Positions 57,080-64,000 of a stretch of DNA of 64,000 nucleotides are shown here, one piece after another (within the stretch, counting starts at the first letter, position 1; each line of letters opens with the position of its first letter). This DNA is from Nocardia otitidiscaviarum NBRC 14405. Its GTDB lineage: Bacteria; Actinomycetota; Actinomycetes; Mycobacteriales; Mycobacteriaceae. The stretch is taken from assembly GCF_000308635.1 (NCBI RefSeq), contig NZ_BAGD01000019.1, positions 186,001-250,000 on the forward strand, in the 5' to 3' direction. The position numbers were made by a program, and so were the translations under genes. The notes beneath the pieces were generated by a model. It ran no database searches, was not told the DNA's origin, and worked only from the letters and a program-made list of their open reading frames with translations.

Positions 57080-57976
57080 TTAGGGAGAAACGTCGCCGAT
57101 GCAGTAACCCTCGTCGCCGGACTTCAGGGTGAATGTCCGTTTCTGCTGGACACCGGCCGCATTGGTGACCGGCACGGACACCGTGATGTAGCCGCCGTCG
57201 GGCCACGCGGACTCGATGGACTGATCTATGAAGGACGTCACGCCGGTGAGCTGTCCGGGGTTCAGCGCCAGCGGCGGCGCGGTCGCCTGACCGGTCTGTT
57301 CGGGATCCCAGCTGCCCGGCGTCGCGGCGCAGACCAGCGGGTATGCGCCCTCCTGATCCGCGGGGTCGAGGGGTTCGCCGGTGAACCGCGCCAGATAGCG
57401 GCGCACGGTGTGCCGCGCGTCCGCGCCGTTGAACCCGAGCTCGGTGTCGAATCCGAGGTCGTTGCCGCTGCGGTAGACGCGCGGGCACGCGTAATCGCCG
57501 GCGAGGGTGCGATCCGAGGCCACCACGGTGACCGCCGCTCCGCTCCAGATCATCCCGGATTCGCCACGTACCGGCGGATTCTCGAGCGCCGCGAGGATCG
57601 ATTCCGGCTCGGCGTACATGGCGGCCGCGTTCGACGGCGCGATGGTCCAGCACTTCTCCGTGATCGCGTCGACATCCCCGGCCCGCAGGTCCGCCACCCA
57701 GGCCCCGACGGCCGCGGTGCCGTCGGGATTCTCCGCCGCCGCATTCCCGGGCGTGTCGCCGCTGGTCGTCGTGGTGGCCGCGGTCGTGGTGGTGACCTGG
57801 GCCGGGCTGGCGGGCGCGGGATCGTCCCCGGGTATGCCCGAGACGGAATCGCAGCCCGCGAGCACCGCCGCCGACGCCACCGCCAATCCGCCGACCAGGA
57901 TTCCCCGCCGTCGCGCCCCGACCTCCGGCAGCCCCCTGCGGCAGTAGTCACGCAGCGATGTTCGGGCGTTTCCCAC
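57080..57976 (-). CDS. Putative lipoprotein
   Basis: I do not recognise the 298-residue product beyond its export signal. After a basic start it has a lipoprotein signal (GILVGGLAVASAAVLAGC, lipobox LAGC near residue 58), then a Thr/Pro-rich linker (SPAQVTTTTAATTTTSGD) and a folded domain with Cys residues (ITEKCWTIAPSNAA, GDYACPRVYRSG). This is typical of actinobacterial cell-surface lipoproteins of unknown function. GTG 57976 follows GAGG and gives the shortest start that keeps the whole signal; ATG/ACG-led starts upstream run into the divergent gene's promoter. It is divergent from the acyltransferase gene. Confidence 0.75.
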   Translation of the reverse strand: MGNARTSLRDYCRRGLPEVGARRRGILVGGLAVASAAVLAGCDSVSGIPGDDPAPASPAQVTTTTAATTTTSGDTPGNAAAENPDGTAAVGAWVADLRAGDVDAITEKCWTIAPSNAAAMYAEPESILAALENPPVRGESGMIWSGAAVTVVASDRTLAGDYACPRVYRSGNDLGFDTELGFNGADARHTVRRYLARFTGEPLDPADQEGAYPLVCAATPGSWDPEQTGQATAPPLALNPGQLTGVTSFIDQSIESAWPDGGYITVSVPVTNAAGVQQKRTFTLKSGDEGYCIGDVSP

Positions 57977-58085
57977 TCCTGCGAACCTCTTTCGTGTCCC
58001 CGCGGCCGTCCTGGTGTCACAGCCGACGATCGATGTTGCCTGGGTCACTGGTACCAGCTCCGGCAGCGACTACGCTAGCTGAACT

Positions 58086-58829
58086 GTGGAACCCGTCTAC
58101 TTCCCGATCATCGGGCTGGCCCGCACCGTGTTCGCACTGCAGGGCCTGAAGTTCACCGTCACCGGCGACGAGCACATTCCCGCCGAGGGCGGTGCGGTCA
58201 TCGCCATCAACCACACCGGCTATATGGATTTCACCTATGCCGGACTGCCCGCGCGCACCCCCAAGCGCTACATCCGGTTCATGGCGAAGCAGGAAGTCTT
58301 CGACAATTCCATCTCCGGGCCGATCATGCGGGCGCTCAAGCACATTCCGGTGGACCGCTCGGCGGGCGCGGACTCCTACCACGAGGCGGTGCAGCGGCTG
58401 AAGGCCGGAGAACTGGTCGGGGTGTATCCGGAGGCCACCATTTCCCGCAGCTTCGAGATCAAGGATTTCAAGTCGGGCGCGGCGCGCATGGCCATCGAGG
58501 CTGGGGTGCCGATCATCCCGATCGTGATCTGGGGCGCGCAGCGGGTGTGGACCAAGGGGCACCCGAAGCGCCTGGGCCGCACCAACACTCCCATCTCCAT
58601 CAAGGTGGGCGAGCCCATCGCACCGTTCGAGCCGGCCGCGGAGCTGACCGCCACCCTGCGTTCGACCATGCAGGAGATGCTGCTGGACGTGCAGCGGGAC
58701 TATGTGCACGAACCCGGTGCCTACTGGGTGCCCGCCCGATTGGGCGGCAGCGCACCGACTCTCGAAGAGGCGAACGCCATGGACGCGGCGGAAGCCGCCG
58801 AGAAGGCCGCCCGCCGCACCCAGCAGTAG
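58086..58829 (+). CDS. 1-acyl-sn-glycerol-3-phosphate acyltransferase-like
   Basis: PlsC-type enzymes acylate lysophosphatidate or related lipids at the membrane. The 247-residue protein has INHTGYMDFTYAG (the NHxxxxD catalytic motif), KYIRFMAKQEVF-like second block (KRYIRFMAKQEVFD) and GVYPEATISRSFEIKDFKSG, the glycerol-phosphate-binding third block. The C-terminus is Ala/Glu-rich. GTG 58086 is 9 bases after TACGCT (58071-58076). M. tuberculosis has such a gene near Rv3818. The acyl acceptor is not known. Confidence 0.9.
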   Translation: MEPVYFPIIGLARTVFALQGLKFTVTGDEHIPAEGGAVIAINHTGYMDFTYAGLPARTPKRYIRFMAKQEVFDNSISGPIMRALKHIPVDRSAGADSYHEAVQRLKAGELVGVYPEATISRSFEIKDFKSGAARMAIEAGVPIIPIVIWGAQRVWTKGHPKRLGRTNTPISIKVGEPIAPFEPAAELTATLRSTMQEMLLDVQRDYVHEPGAYWVPARLGGSAPTLEEANAMDAAEAAEKAARRTQQ

Positions 58830-58911
58830 CCCGCCGCCTCTCCCCTGCGCCGCCCGAGGGGACGGGCTCACCATCGTTGCCGAAGCGGAAGGTGTATGTC
58901 GGGCGGCAACA

Positions 58912-59613
58912 GTGAACACCGTTGTCATGGATCCGGCCGACACCACCCTCGATCTCGCCACGCTCGGCACGCGGGCGGTCAACGCACTGCTCATGTCGCC
59001 GAGCGCACCCCAGGGCGTGCTGGTCGCCAACCCGGGCGGCGCGCACGCCCTGGCCTGCGGCCTGTATCGCGAGATGGCCGTCACCATCGACGGTTCCGTC
59101 GGCTACTACTGCGCGGGCATGAATCAGCATGCCGCCATCACCGTGAACGGCGACGCCGACGTCGGGGTGGCGGAGAACATGATGTCGGGCCTGGTCCGGG
59201 TGCGCGGCGACGCCGCCCAGTCCGCGGGTGCGACCGCGCACGGCGGCCTGCTGGTCATCGAGGGCAATGCCGGTGCGCGCTGCGGCATCTCGATGAAGGG
59301 CGTCGATATCGTGGTCGGCGGCGACAGCGGCCCCATGAGCGCCCTCATGGCACAGGCGGGCCGCCTGGTGGTGTGCGGTGACGCCGGTCCCGCCCTGGGC
59401 GAATCACTCTACGACGCCCGCGTCTACGTCCGCGGCGAAGTCGCCTCCCTGGGCGCCGCCTGCGTCCGCAAACCCATGCGCCCCGAACACCTCACCGAAC
59501 TGCGCGAACTCCTCCACACCGCCGGATTCCCGCACGACCCCACCGAATTCACCCGCTACGGCTCCACCCGCCAGCCCCCCTGGCCGCACGTCCCACCCCC
59601 CACCCCGCACTGA
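58912..59613 (+). CDS. Orphan GXGXG (GlxC-like) domain protein
   Basis: The 233-residue protein is a free-standing GXGXG beta-helix, the fold of the GltB C-terminus: VTIDGSVGYYCAGMNQHAAI, VRVRGDAAQSAGATAHGG, GNAGARCGISMKGVDIVVGG and GDAGPALGESLYDARVYVRG. In known systems such a subunit (GlxC) works with an amidotransferase and an FMN synthase subunit in methylamine or glutamine metabolism. Neither partner is adjacent here. GTG 58912 and ATG 58927 are possible starts; no good ribosome site. Its stop abuts the stop of the convergent gene (TGATCA shared). Confidence 0.8.
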   Translation: MNTVVMDPADTTLDLATLGTRAVNALLMSPSAPQGVLVANPGGAHALACGLYREMAVTIDGSVGYYCAGMNQHAAITVNGDADVGVAENMMSGLVRVRGDAAQSAGATAHGGLLVIEGNAGARCGISMKGVDIVVGGDSGPMSALMAQAGRLVVCGDAGPALGESLYDARVYVRGEVASLGAACVRKPMRPEHLTELRELLHTAGFPHDPTEFTRYGSTRQPPWPHVPPPTPH

Positions 59614-60261
59614 TCAACTCGGATCCGACCCCCGCACCGCATTCAGCCAGGTGACCGTCGTCCCCGCCACCACCGTGACGGCCACGAACGCCAGCGTCCC
59701 GCCGCCCGCCACATACACCCAGAACAGCCCGACGAACGGAGCCACCACGGCCGACTGCGCGTCGAGCAGCAGGCGGCGACGCCAGCGGGTGGCGGTGGCG
59801 GCGAGTTCTCCGCCCTGCGGTGCGGTCCGGGTCGGATTGTCGATGAGCCGCCCAGCCGGTTCGGAATTTCGCCGCCGCCCAGCTGGATACACCCGTAATC
59901 GGCCGAGATGAATTGCCCGACCGGATATTTCGACTACCGACGATGTCAATGTCAACAGCGCGGGATCGAAATACACCGGCACCCATACCGTCCGCTCAGC
60001 CGTGTCGACTTCCAACCATGACCGGCTCACCAGCCGGATCTGCTGTCGTACTCGCCGCGCCCGCATCCCGTCCCGCAGTCCCGCGGTCGAGTACAGCGCC
60101 ATCCAGACGCGAAATCCGGTGTACCCCAGAATGAGCAAGGTGACGGCCCCCAGCAGTCCACGTAGCTCCATATCGCCGAACGGCGCCCAGGCGAGGCAAT
60201 TCGCCAGGGCGCCGATCGTCACAGCCACGGGATAGCCCAGGGGGTGACCCCGGAAATTCAC
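59614..60261 (-). CDS. Membrane protein of unknown function at the end of the ABC operon
   Basis: I do not recognise this 215-residue protein. It has two N-terminal hydrophobic segments (about 9-25 and 33-53, LRGLLGAVTLLILGYTGFRV), a soluble middle (SRSWLEVDTAERTVWVPVYFDP) and two more helices near the end (AVVAPFVGLFWVYVAGGGT and a following FVAVTVVAGTTVTWL). GTG 60261 overlaps the binding-protein stop by 4 bases, so it is translationally coupled to the transporter operon. A link to transport is therefore likely, but none is shown by sequence. Confidence 0.7.
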   Translation of the reverse strand: MNFRGHPLGYPVAVTIGALANCLAWAPFGDMELRGLLGAVTLLILGYTGFRVWMALYSTAGLRDGMRARRVRQQIRLVSRSWLEVDTAERTVWVPVYFDPALLTLTSSVVEISGRAIHLGRLRVYPAGRRRNSEPAGRLIDNPTRTAPQGGELAATATRWRRRLLLDAQSAVVAPFVGLFWVYVAGGGTLAFVAVTVVAGTTVTWLNAVRGSDPS

Positions 60262-61931
60262 TTCAGGAAGCCGACCTTCGTGTAGTCGGGGGAGGCCATG
60301 CCGAACGCGCCCCAGTTGGCGAGATTGTTGCGCACGGCGTAGTTGCCCGACGCCTGGTTCAGCGGCAGCGAGTGCGCCTCTTCGAAGATCATCCGGTCGG
60401 CCTTGTTGGCGATTTCGATCGCCTTGTCCGGATCGAGTTCGGTCAGGGCCTGGTCGATGACCGTGTTGAGTTCCTCCGAGCCGATGCGGGCCTTGTTGCC
60501 CTGCCAGTTGTTCGGGTCGTAGTAGTAGAACTGCTTCAACGCGCCCAGGGGGAGCACGCTGCCGCCGTAGCTGTACTGGGCCAGGTCGAAGTTGCCCGGA
60601 TCGATCACATTGGTGAACAGGCCCGCGCCCGGCACCGTCTGGATCTCCAGTCCCACGCCGATCGCCCGGAGATTGTCCTGGACGATCTTGGCGGTGTCGA
60701 CCCACAGATCCTGCTGGTACATGACGTCCTTGAGGATCAGTTTGCGGCCGTCCTTCTCACGCACGTCACCACCGGGCGGGATGACCCAGCCGAGGTTCTC
60801 GAGTTCCCGGGCCGCGGCTTCGGGATCGAAGGCCACCGGCTCGGAATTGTCCTGGTAACCCTTCTGTCCCGCCATGAAGACGTGATTCTGCAGCACCTTG
60901 GGGTCGGTGACGACGCCGTTCTGGGTGGTGTTCACGATCGCCTGCCGATCGATGGCCTTGGCGATCGCCCGTCGCACATTCACGTCGGAGAGCAGCGCGC
61001 CGGGCGCGCCGTTGAAGGTGATGTGTGACCAGGACGGCTCGGCCGCACGGCGAACCGTGATGTGCGGGGTGTTGCGGGCCCCGGTCACATTCGCCAGGCC
61101 GGACATGTAGGCCGCGTCCAGTTCGTCGTTCTGGACCGCTGCCAGCAGGGCACTGCTGTCGAGCACGCTGAAGGTGATGGTGTCGAGAACCGGGGTGTCG
61201 CCCCACCAATTCGGGTTGCGCCCCAGGGTGATCCGGTTCTGGGTGCGGTCGATATTGGTGATCATGAACGGCCCGGCGCTGACCGGCAGCTCATTGCGGG
61301 CCCAGTCGTTGAACGCCTGCGGGGTTTCGGTCGCCACCTTCGGGTAGAGCGGGCCGAACTGGGCCTGCCATTCCGCGTACGGTTCACGGAAGGTGACGAT
61401 GGCCTGCCGGTCGTCCTCACCACGCTCCACCGAGGCGACCTTGTCGAATCCGGATTGGAAGGCGATCAGGAACTCGTTGTTCGCACCGCTGAGCGCCTGT
61501 GCCTGGGACCGCATGTCCTCCCAGGTGATGGGGGTGCCATCGGTCCAGACCGCCTTCGGATTGATGGTGTACACGACCTTCTGCGGGTCCTTGCTCACCA
61601 TCTCGACGTCGGTGAAGTAGTCGTGATCGACGCTTAGCTCACCGGCCGCGTCGCTCGTCCACGGCGACGGCAGCGTCGGGCTGATGACATCGGACGTATT
61701 GGCCGTATTGCCGTCGACATGCAGCCGGTTGAAGGACTCCGGCATCGAGCTGATCTGCAACCGCAGATTGCCGCCCTGCTGCAGATCCTCCACCGGATGC
61801 GGGTTGATGTCATTGGTACTGCCGATCTCGGCGGTGCCACCCGGTCCGGTATCCGCGCTGCACCCGGAGACGAACAGGCCGAAGGCGACCATCGGGATCG
61901 CTAAGTGGGTAAGGGTCGAACGTATCCGCAT
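60258..61931 (-). CDS. Peptide-type ABC transporter substrate-binding lipoprotein
   Basis: The 557-residue protein is a family 5 (SBP_bac_5) solute-binding lipoprotein. It has a lipoprotein signal with lipobox VSGC near residue 24, the conserved YTINPKAVWTDGTPITWEDM, a mid-domain AGPFMITNIDRTQNRITLG with NPNWWGD, and FNGAPGALLSDVNVRRAIAK. It is a paralogue of the next upstream gene, sharing these motifs with differences. ATG 61931 has GGGAG 7 bases upstream. It binds peptides or other oligomers, ligand unknown. Confidence 0.93.
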   Translation of the reverse strand: MRIRSTLTHLAIPMVAFGLFVSGCSADTGPGGTAEIGSTNDINPHPVEDLQQGGNLRLQISSMPESFNRLHVDGNTANTSDVISPTLPSPWTSDAAGELSVDHDYFTDVEMVSKDPQKVVYTINPKAVWTDGTPITWEDMRSQAQALSGANNEFLIAFQSGFDKVASVERGEDDRQAIVTFREPYAEWQAQFGPLYPKVATETPQAFNDWARNELPVSAGPFMITNIDRTQNRITLGRNPNWWGDTPVLDTITFSVLDSSALLAAVQNDELDAAYMSGLANVTGARNTPHITVRRAAEPSWSHITFNGAPGALLSDVNVRRAIAKAIDRQAIVNTTQNGVVTDPKVLQNHVFMAGQKGYQDNSEPVAFDPEAAARELENLGWVIPPGGDVREKDGRKLILKDVMYQQDLWVDTAKIVQDNLRAIGVGLEIQTVPGAGLFTNVIDPGNFDLAQYSYGGSVLPLGALKQFYYYDPNNWQGNKARIGSEELNTVIDQALTELDPDKAIEIANKADRMIFEEAHSLPLNQASGNYAVRNNLANWGAFGMASPDYTKVGFLK

Positions 61932-61963
61932 GGATCGCTCCCTTCTGCCGGGACGGCGGGTGG

Positions 61964-63652
61964 TCACTTCAGGAAACCGATCTTGGTGTAGTCGTAGCTG
62001 GCGAGTCCGGGCGCCCCGAAGTTCGCGATCTCTGGCCGCATGCCGAATATGCCGGTGTCCTGGACCAGCGGCAGCGAATGACCCTCTTCGAAGACGGCGC
62101 GGTCCACCTGGTTGGCCAGTTCGATCGCCTTGTCCGGATCCAGTTCCGACAGGGTGCGTTCGATGAGCTCGTTCAGCTCCGGCGAACCGATACGCCCGAA
62201 ATTGGCCTGCAGGTCATCCGGGTCGTAAGCGTAGATCTGCGGAACGCTGCTGAGCGGGAAGGCGTCGCCGGCGAACACGAATTGAGCGACGTCGAAATCG
62301 CCGGGCTGGATCACATCGGTGAAGAACCCCTGTCCCACTCGAGTGTCGATGGTCAGCCCGACCCCGACGCGCGCCAGATCCTCCTGGATGAACTTGGCGA
62401 CCTGCACCCACAGCGGGTTGTTGTACATGACATCGCGAATCACCAGTTGGCGGCCGTCCTTGACCCGTATCTCGCCCTCGCGAACCCAGCCGAGGGCGTC
62501 GAGTTCCCGAGCGGCGGCGTCCGGGTCGTAGTCGAGGCTGTTGTCCCGGTAGCCGCGCTGGCCTTGCAGATAGACGTGGTTGCCCAGTGGTTCCGGATTC
62601 TCCACCAAGCCGTATTGGACGCTCTCGGCGATTCGCTTCCGGTCGATGGCCTTCGAAATGGCGACACGCAGTGCGGGATCGGCGAGCAGTGCGCCCGGCG
62701 CGCCGTTGAAGGTGAGATGACGCCACCGATTGTCGGGAGCCTGACGGGTCACCAGACCGGGGGTATTGCGAATCATCTGCACCTGATCGAGTGCGGACAA
62801 CCGGGCCACGTCCAGTTCGTTGTTCTGCAGCGCGGCCGCCCACGCCGTCTGATCCAGCACGCTGAAGGTGATGGTGTCCAGCTTCGGTGTTGCCCCCCAC
62901 CAGGCCGGATTGCGCGCCAGCACGATTCGCCCCTGGGTGCGGTCGGTGGACTGCACGAGAAACGGTCCGGCGGTCAGTCCGACGCCGTCGACCAGCGAGC
63001 GGTTGAACGCCTCCGGGTCCCGGGTCACCGATTTCGGGTAGAGCATGGAGTTGCCGGCGAACTGTCCGCGCCAGTCCGCGTAATGGCGGTCGAAGGTGAT
63101 GACGGCCTGCCGGTCGTCCGCGCCGCGTTCCACCTTCGCCACGCGGTCGAAGCCGTTGCTGATGGCGATCAGGAACCGTTTGTCCCTACCGCTCAGCGCG
63201 TTCGCCTGGGCGGCGATGTCCTCCCAGGTGATCGGGGATCCGTCGGACCACACCGCCTTCGGGTTGATGGTGTACACGACCTGCTGCGGATCCGTGCTCG
63301 TCAGCTGGATATCGGTGAAGTAGTCGTGGTTGACGCTGGTGTCACCGGCCGCGTCGGTGTGGAAGGACCGCGGCATCATGGGCCGCAGCACCTCCGCGAT
63401 CTCGCCTTCGTTCCCATCGATGGACAGGGTGTTCCAGTTGGCCGGGAACGCGGTGATGGCCAGACGCAGGTTGCCGCCGTCGCGCAGCTGGTCGCGCGGT
63501 TGCGGATTGGTGTCGTTGCTGGTGCCGAGGGTGGCCGAGCCGGTGGGATCCGTCGTGGTCCCGCACCCGCTCAGCGCCGAGACAGCCAATCCGGCCGCCA
63601 GCAGCATCGCGCCGAACCGGCGCACCGGCGTGTGCAGTGGGTGAATCCGCAT
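61964..63652 (-). CDS. Peptide-type ABC transporter substrate-binding lipoprotein (paralogue)
   Basis: The 562-residue protein is another SBP_bac_5 member with lipobox LSGC near residue 30, VVYTINPKAVWSDGSPITWE, AGPFLVQSTDRTQGRIVLAR with NPAWWGA, FNGAPGALLADPALRVAISK and a shared end DYTKIGFLK. The two adjacent paralogues probably arose by tandem duplication and then diverged, giving different ligands to one transporter. GGAGG precedes ATG 63652. It starts 9 bases after the ATPase gene stop. Confidence 0.93.
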   Translation of the reverse strand: MRIHPLHTPVRRFGAMLLAAGLAVSALSGCGTTTDPTGSATLGTSNDTNPQPRDQLRDGGNLRLAITAFPANWNTLSIDGNEGEIAEVLRPMMPRSFHTDAAGDTSVNHDYFTDIQLTSTDPQQVVYTINPKAVWSDGSPITWEDIAAQANALSGRDKRFLIAISNGFDRVAKVERGADDRQAVITFDRHYADWRGQFAGNSMLYPKSVTRDPEAFNRSLVDGVGLTAGPFLVQSTDRTQGRIVLARNPAWWGATPKLDTITFSVLDQTAWAAALQNNELDVARLSALDQVQMIRNTPGLVTRQAPDNRWRHLTFNGAPGALLADPALRVAISKAIDRKRIAESVQYGLVENPEPLGNHVYLQGQRGYRDNSLDYDPDAAARELDALGWVREGEIRVKDGRQLVIRDVMYNNPLWVQVAKFIQEDLARVGVGLTIDTRVGQGFFTDVIQPGDFDVAQFVFAGDAFPLSSVPQIYAYDPDDLQANFGRIGSPELNELIERTLSELDPDKAIELANQVDRAVFEEGHSLPLVQDTGIFGMRPEIANFGAPGLASYDYTKIGFLK

Positions 63653-63661
63653 CGCACCCTC

Positions 63662-64000
63662 CTATCGCGTTGCCACTGGCAGCGGCACGGCGTCGATCAG
63701 CGCCCGGGTGTACTCGTGCTCCGGCGCGGCGAAAATCCGCTCCGCGGGGCCGGATTCGACGATCTTGCCCTGGTACATGACGGCGATATCGTGCGCCAGA
63801 TTACGCACCACCGACAGGTCGTGGGAGACGAACAGATATGACAGGCCGCGCTCGGCCTGCAGGTCTCGCAGCAGATTCAGCACGCCCGCCTGGATCGACA
63901 CATCCAGGGAGGAGACCGGTTCGTCGAGAACCAGCAGTTCCGGATCGAGGGCGAGTGCGCGGGCGATATTGATGCGCTGCTTCTGTCCGCCGGAGAAGTC
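63662..64000 (-). CDS. ABC transporter ATP-binding protein, partial
   Basis: The last 113 residues are visible; the start lies past the right edge. They hold the ABC signature [15 protein letters not shown], Walker [15 protein letters not shown], the H-loop [15 protein letters not shown] and a C-terminal [16 protein letters not shown] tail of the Opp/Dpp type. This is the ATPase of the peptide-type transporter, followed by the two binding proteins; permeases would lie upstream outside the window. Confidence 0.93.
   Translation of the reverse strand, partial: DFSGGQKQRINIARALALDPELLVLDEPVSSLDVSIQAGVLNLLRDLQAERGLSYLFVSHDLSVVRNLAHDIAVMYQGKIVESGPAERIFAAPEHEYTRALIDAVPLPVATR

Overview
The window is high-GC actinobacterial DNA, most likely from Nocardia or a close relative in the Mycobacteriales. 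The signs are a two-domain LysX, a PE/PPE/EspG cluster, cutinase-like and CopC/YcnI proteins, many GTG starts and TANNNT -10 boxes set 6-8 bases before start codons (leaderless mRNAs). From memory, the gene order also follows the Mycobacterium tuberculosis block from gltB/gltD through rraA, sodA, Rv3843c, glpQ1, bfrB, Rv3840, Rv3839, pheA, Rv3837c, Rv3836 and Rv3835 to serS. No tRNA, rRNA, CRISPR array, transposase or prophage gene was seen.

Layout. 1-994 is the visible part of a DUF4407 membrane protein. 995-1880 is a long leader before gltB, then gltB and gltD (glutamate synthase), separated by a 60-bp tandem repeat that starts inside the gltB 3' end. 8.5-17.4 kb: a DUF1707 protein, a membrane Ser/Thr kinase with an altered DFG motif, a cutinase-like enzyme, a histidine phosphatase, a small membrane protein, lysX and an S4 protein. 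17.4-22.0 kb: rraA, an SRPBCC protein and a copper-type cluster (YcnI, CopC, CopD) with two upstream genes. 22.3-26.7 kb: a RecB-like nuclease, htpG and a cold-shock gene. 26.7-30.1 kb: divergent SDR genes, a TetR regulator and a GDT1-type transporter under a yybP-ykoY manganese riboswitch. 30.1-37.5 kb: glpQ, a frameshifted DUF4328 protein, rhodanese, msrA, sodA, DUF5926, a candidate 18-residue peptide gene and bfrB with an IdeR-like box. 37.5-43.1 kb: an LCP protein, a CPBP protease, an IdeR-boxed DUF2470 gene, pheA and a phosphatase. 43.4-45.7 kb: espG-PPE-PE. 45.8-50.8 kb: a metallopeptidase, a septum-formation protein, a GMC oxidoreductase between inverted repeats, and serS. 50.9-64 kb: a GGDEF/EAL protein, two transporters, a Rieske/MBL protein, a lipoprotein, an acyltransferase, an orphan GXGXG protein and the end of a peptide-type ABC transporter operon with two paralogous binding lipoproteins.

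Themes. Metal homeostasis and oxidative defence recur: the manganese riboswitch, two IdeR-type boxes (ferritin and DUF2470), SodA, MsrA and the copper cluster. Two regions look inserted into the otherwise conserved order: the PE-PPE-EspG trio and the repeat-flanked GMC gene. Two unrelated genes, gltB and the rhodanese gene, have tandem duplications that copy their stop codons.
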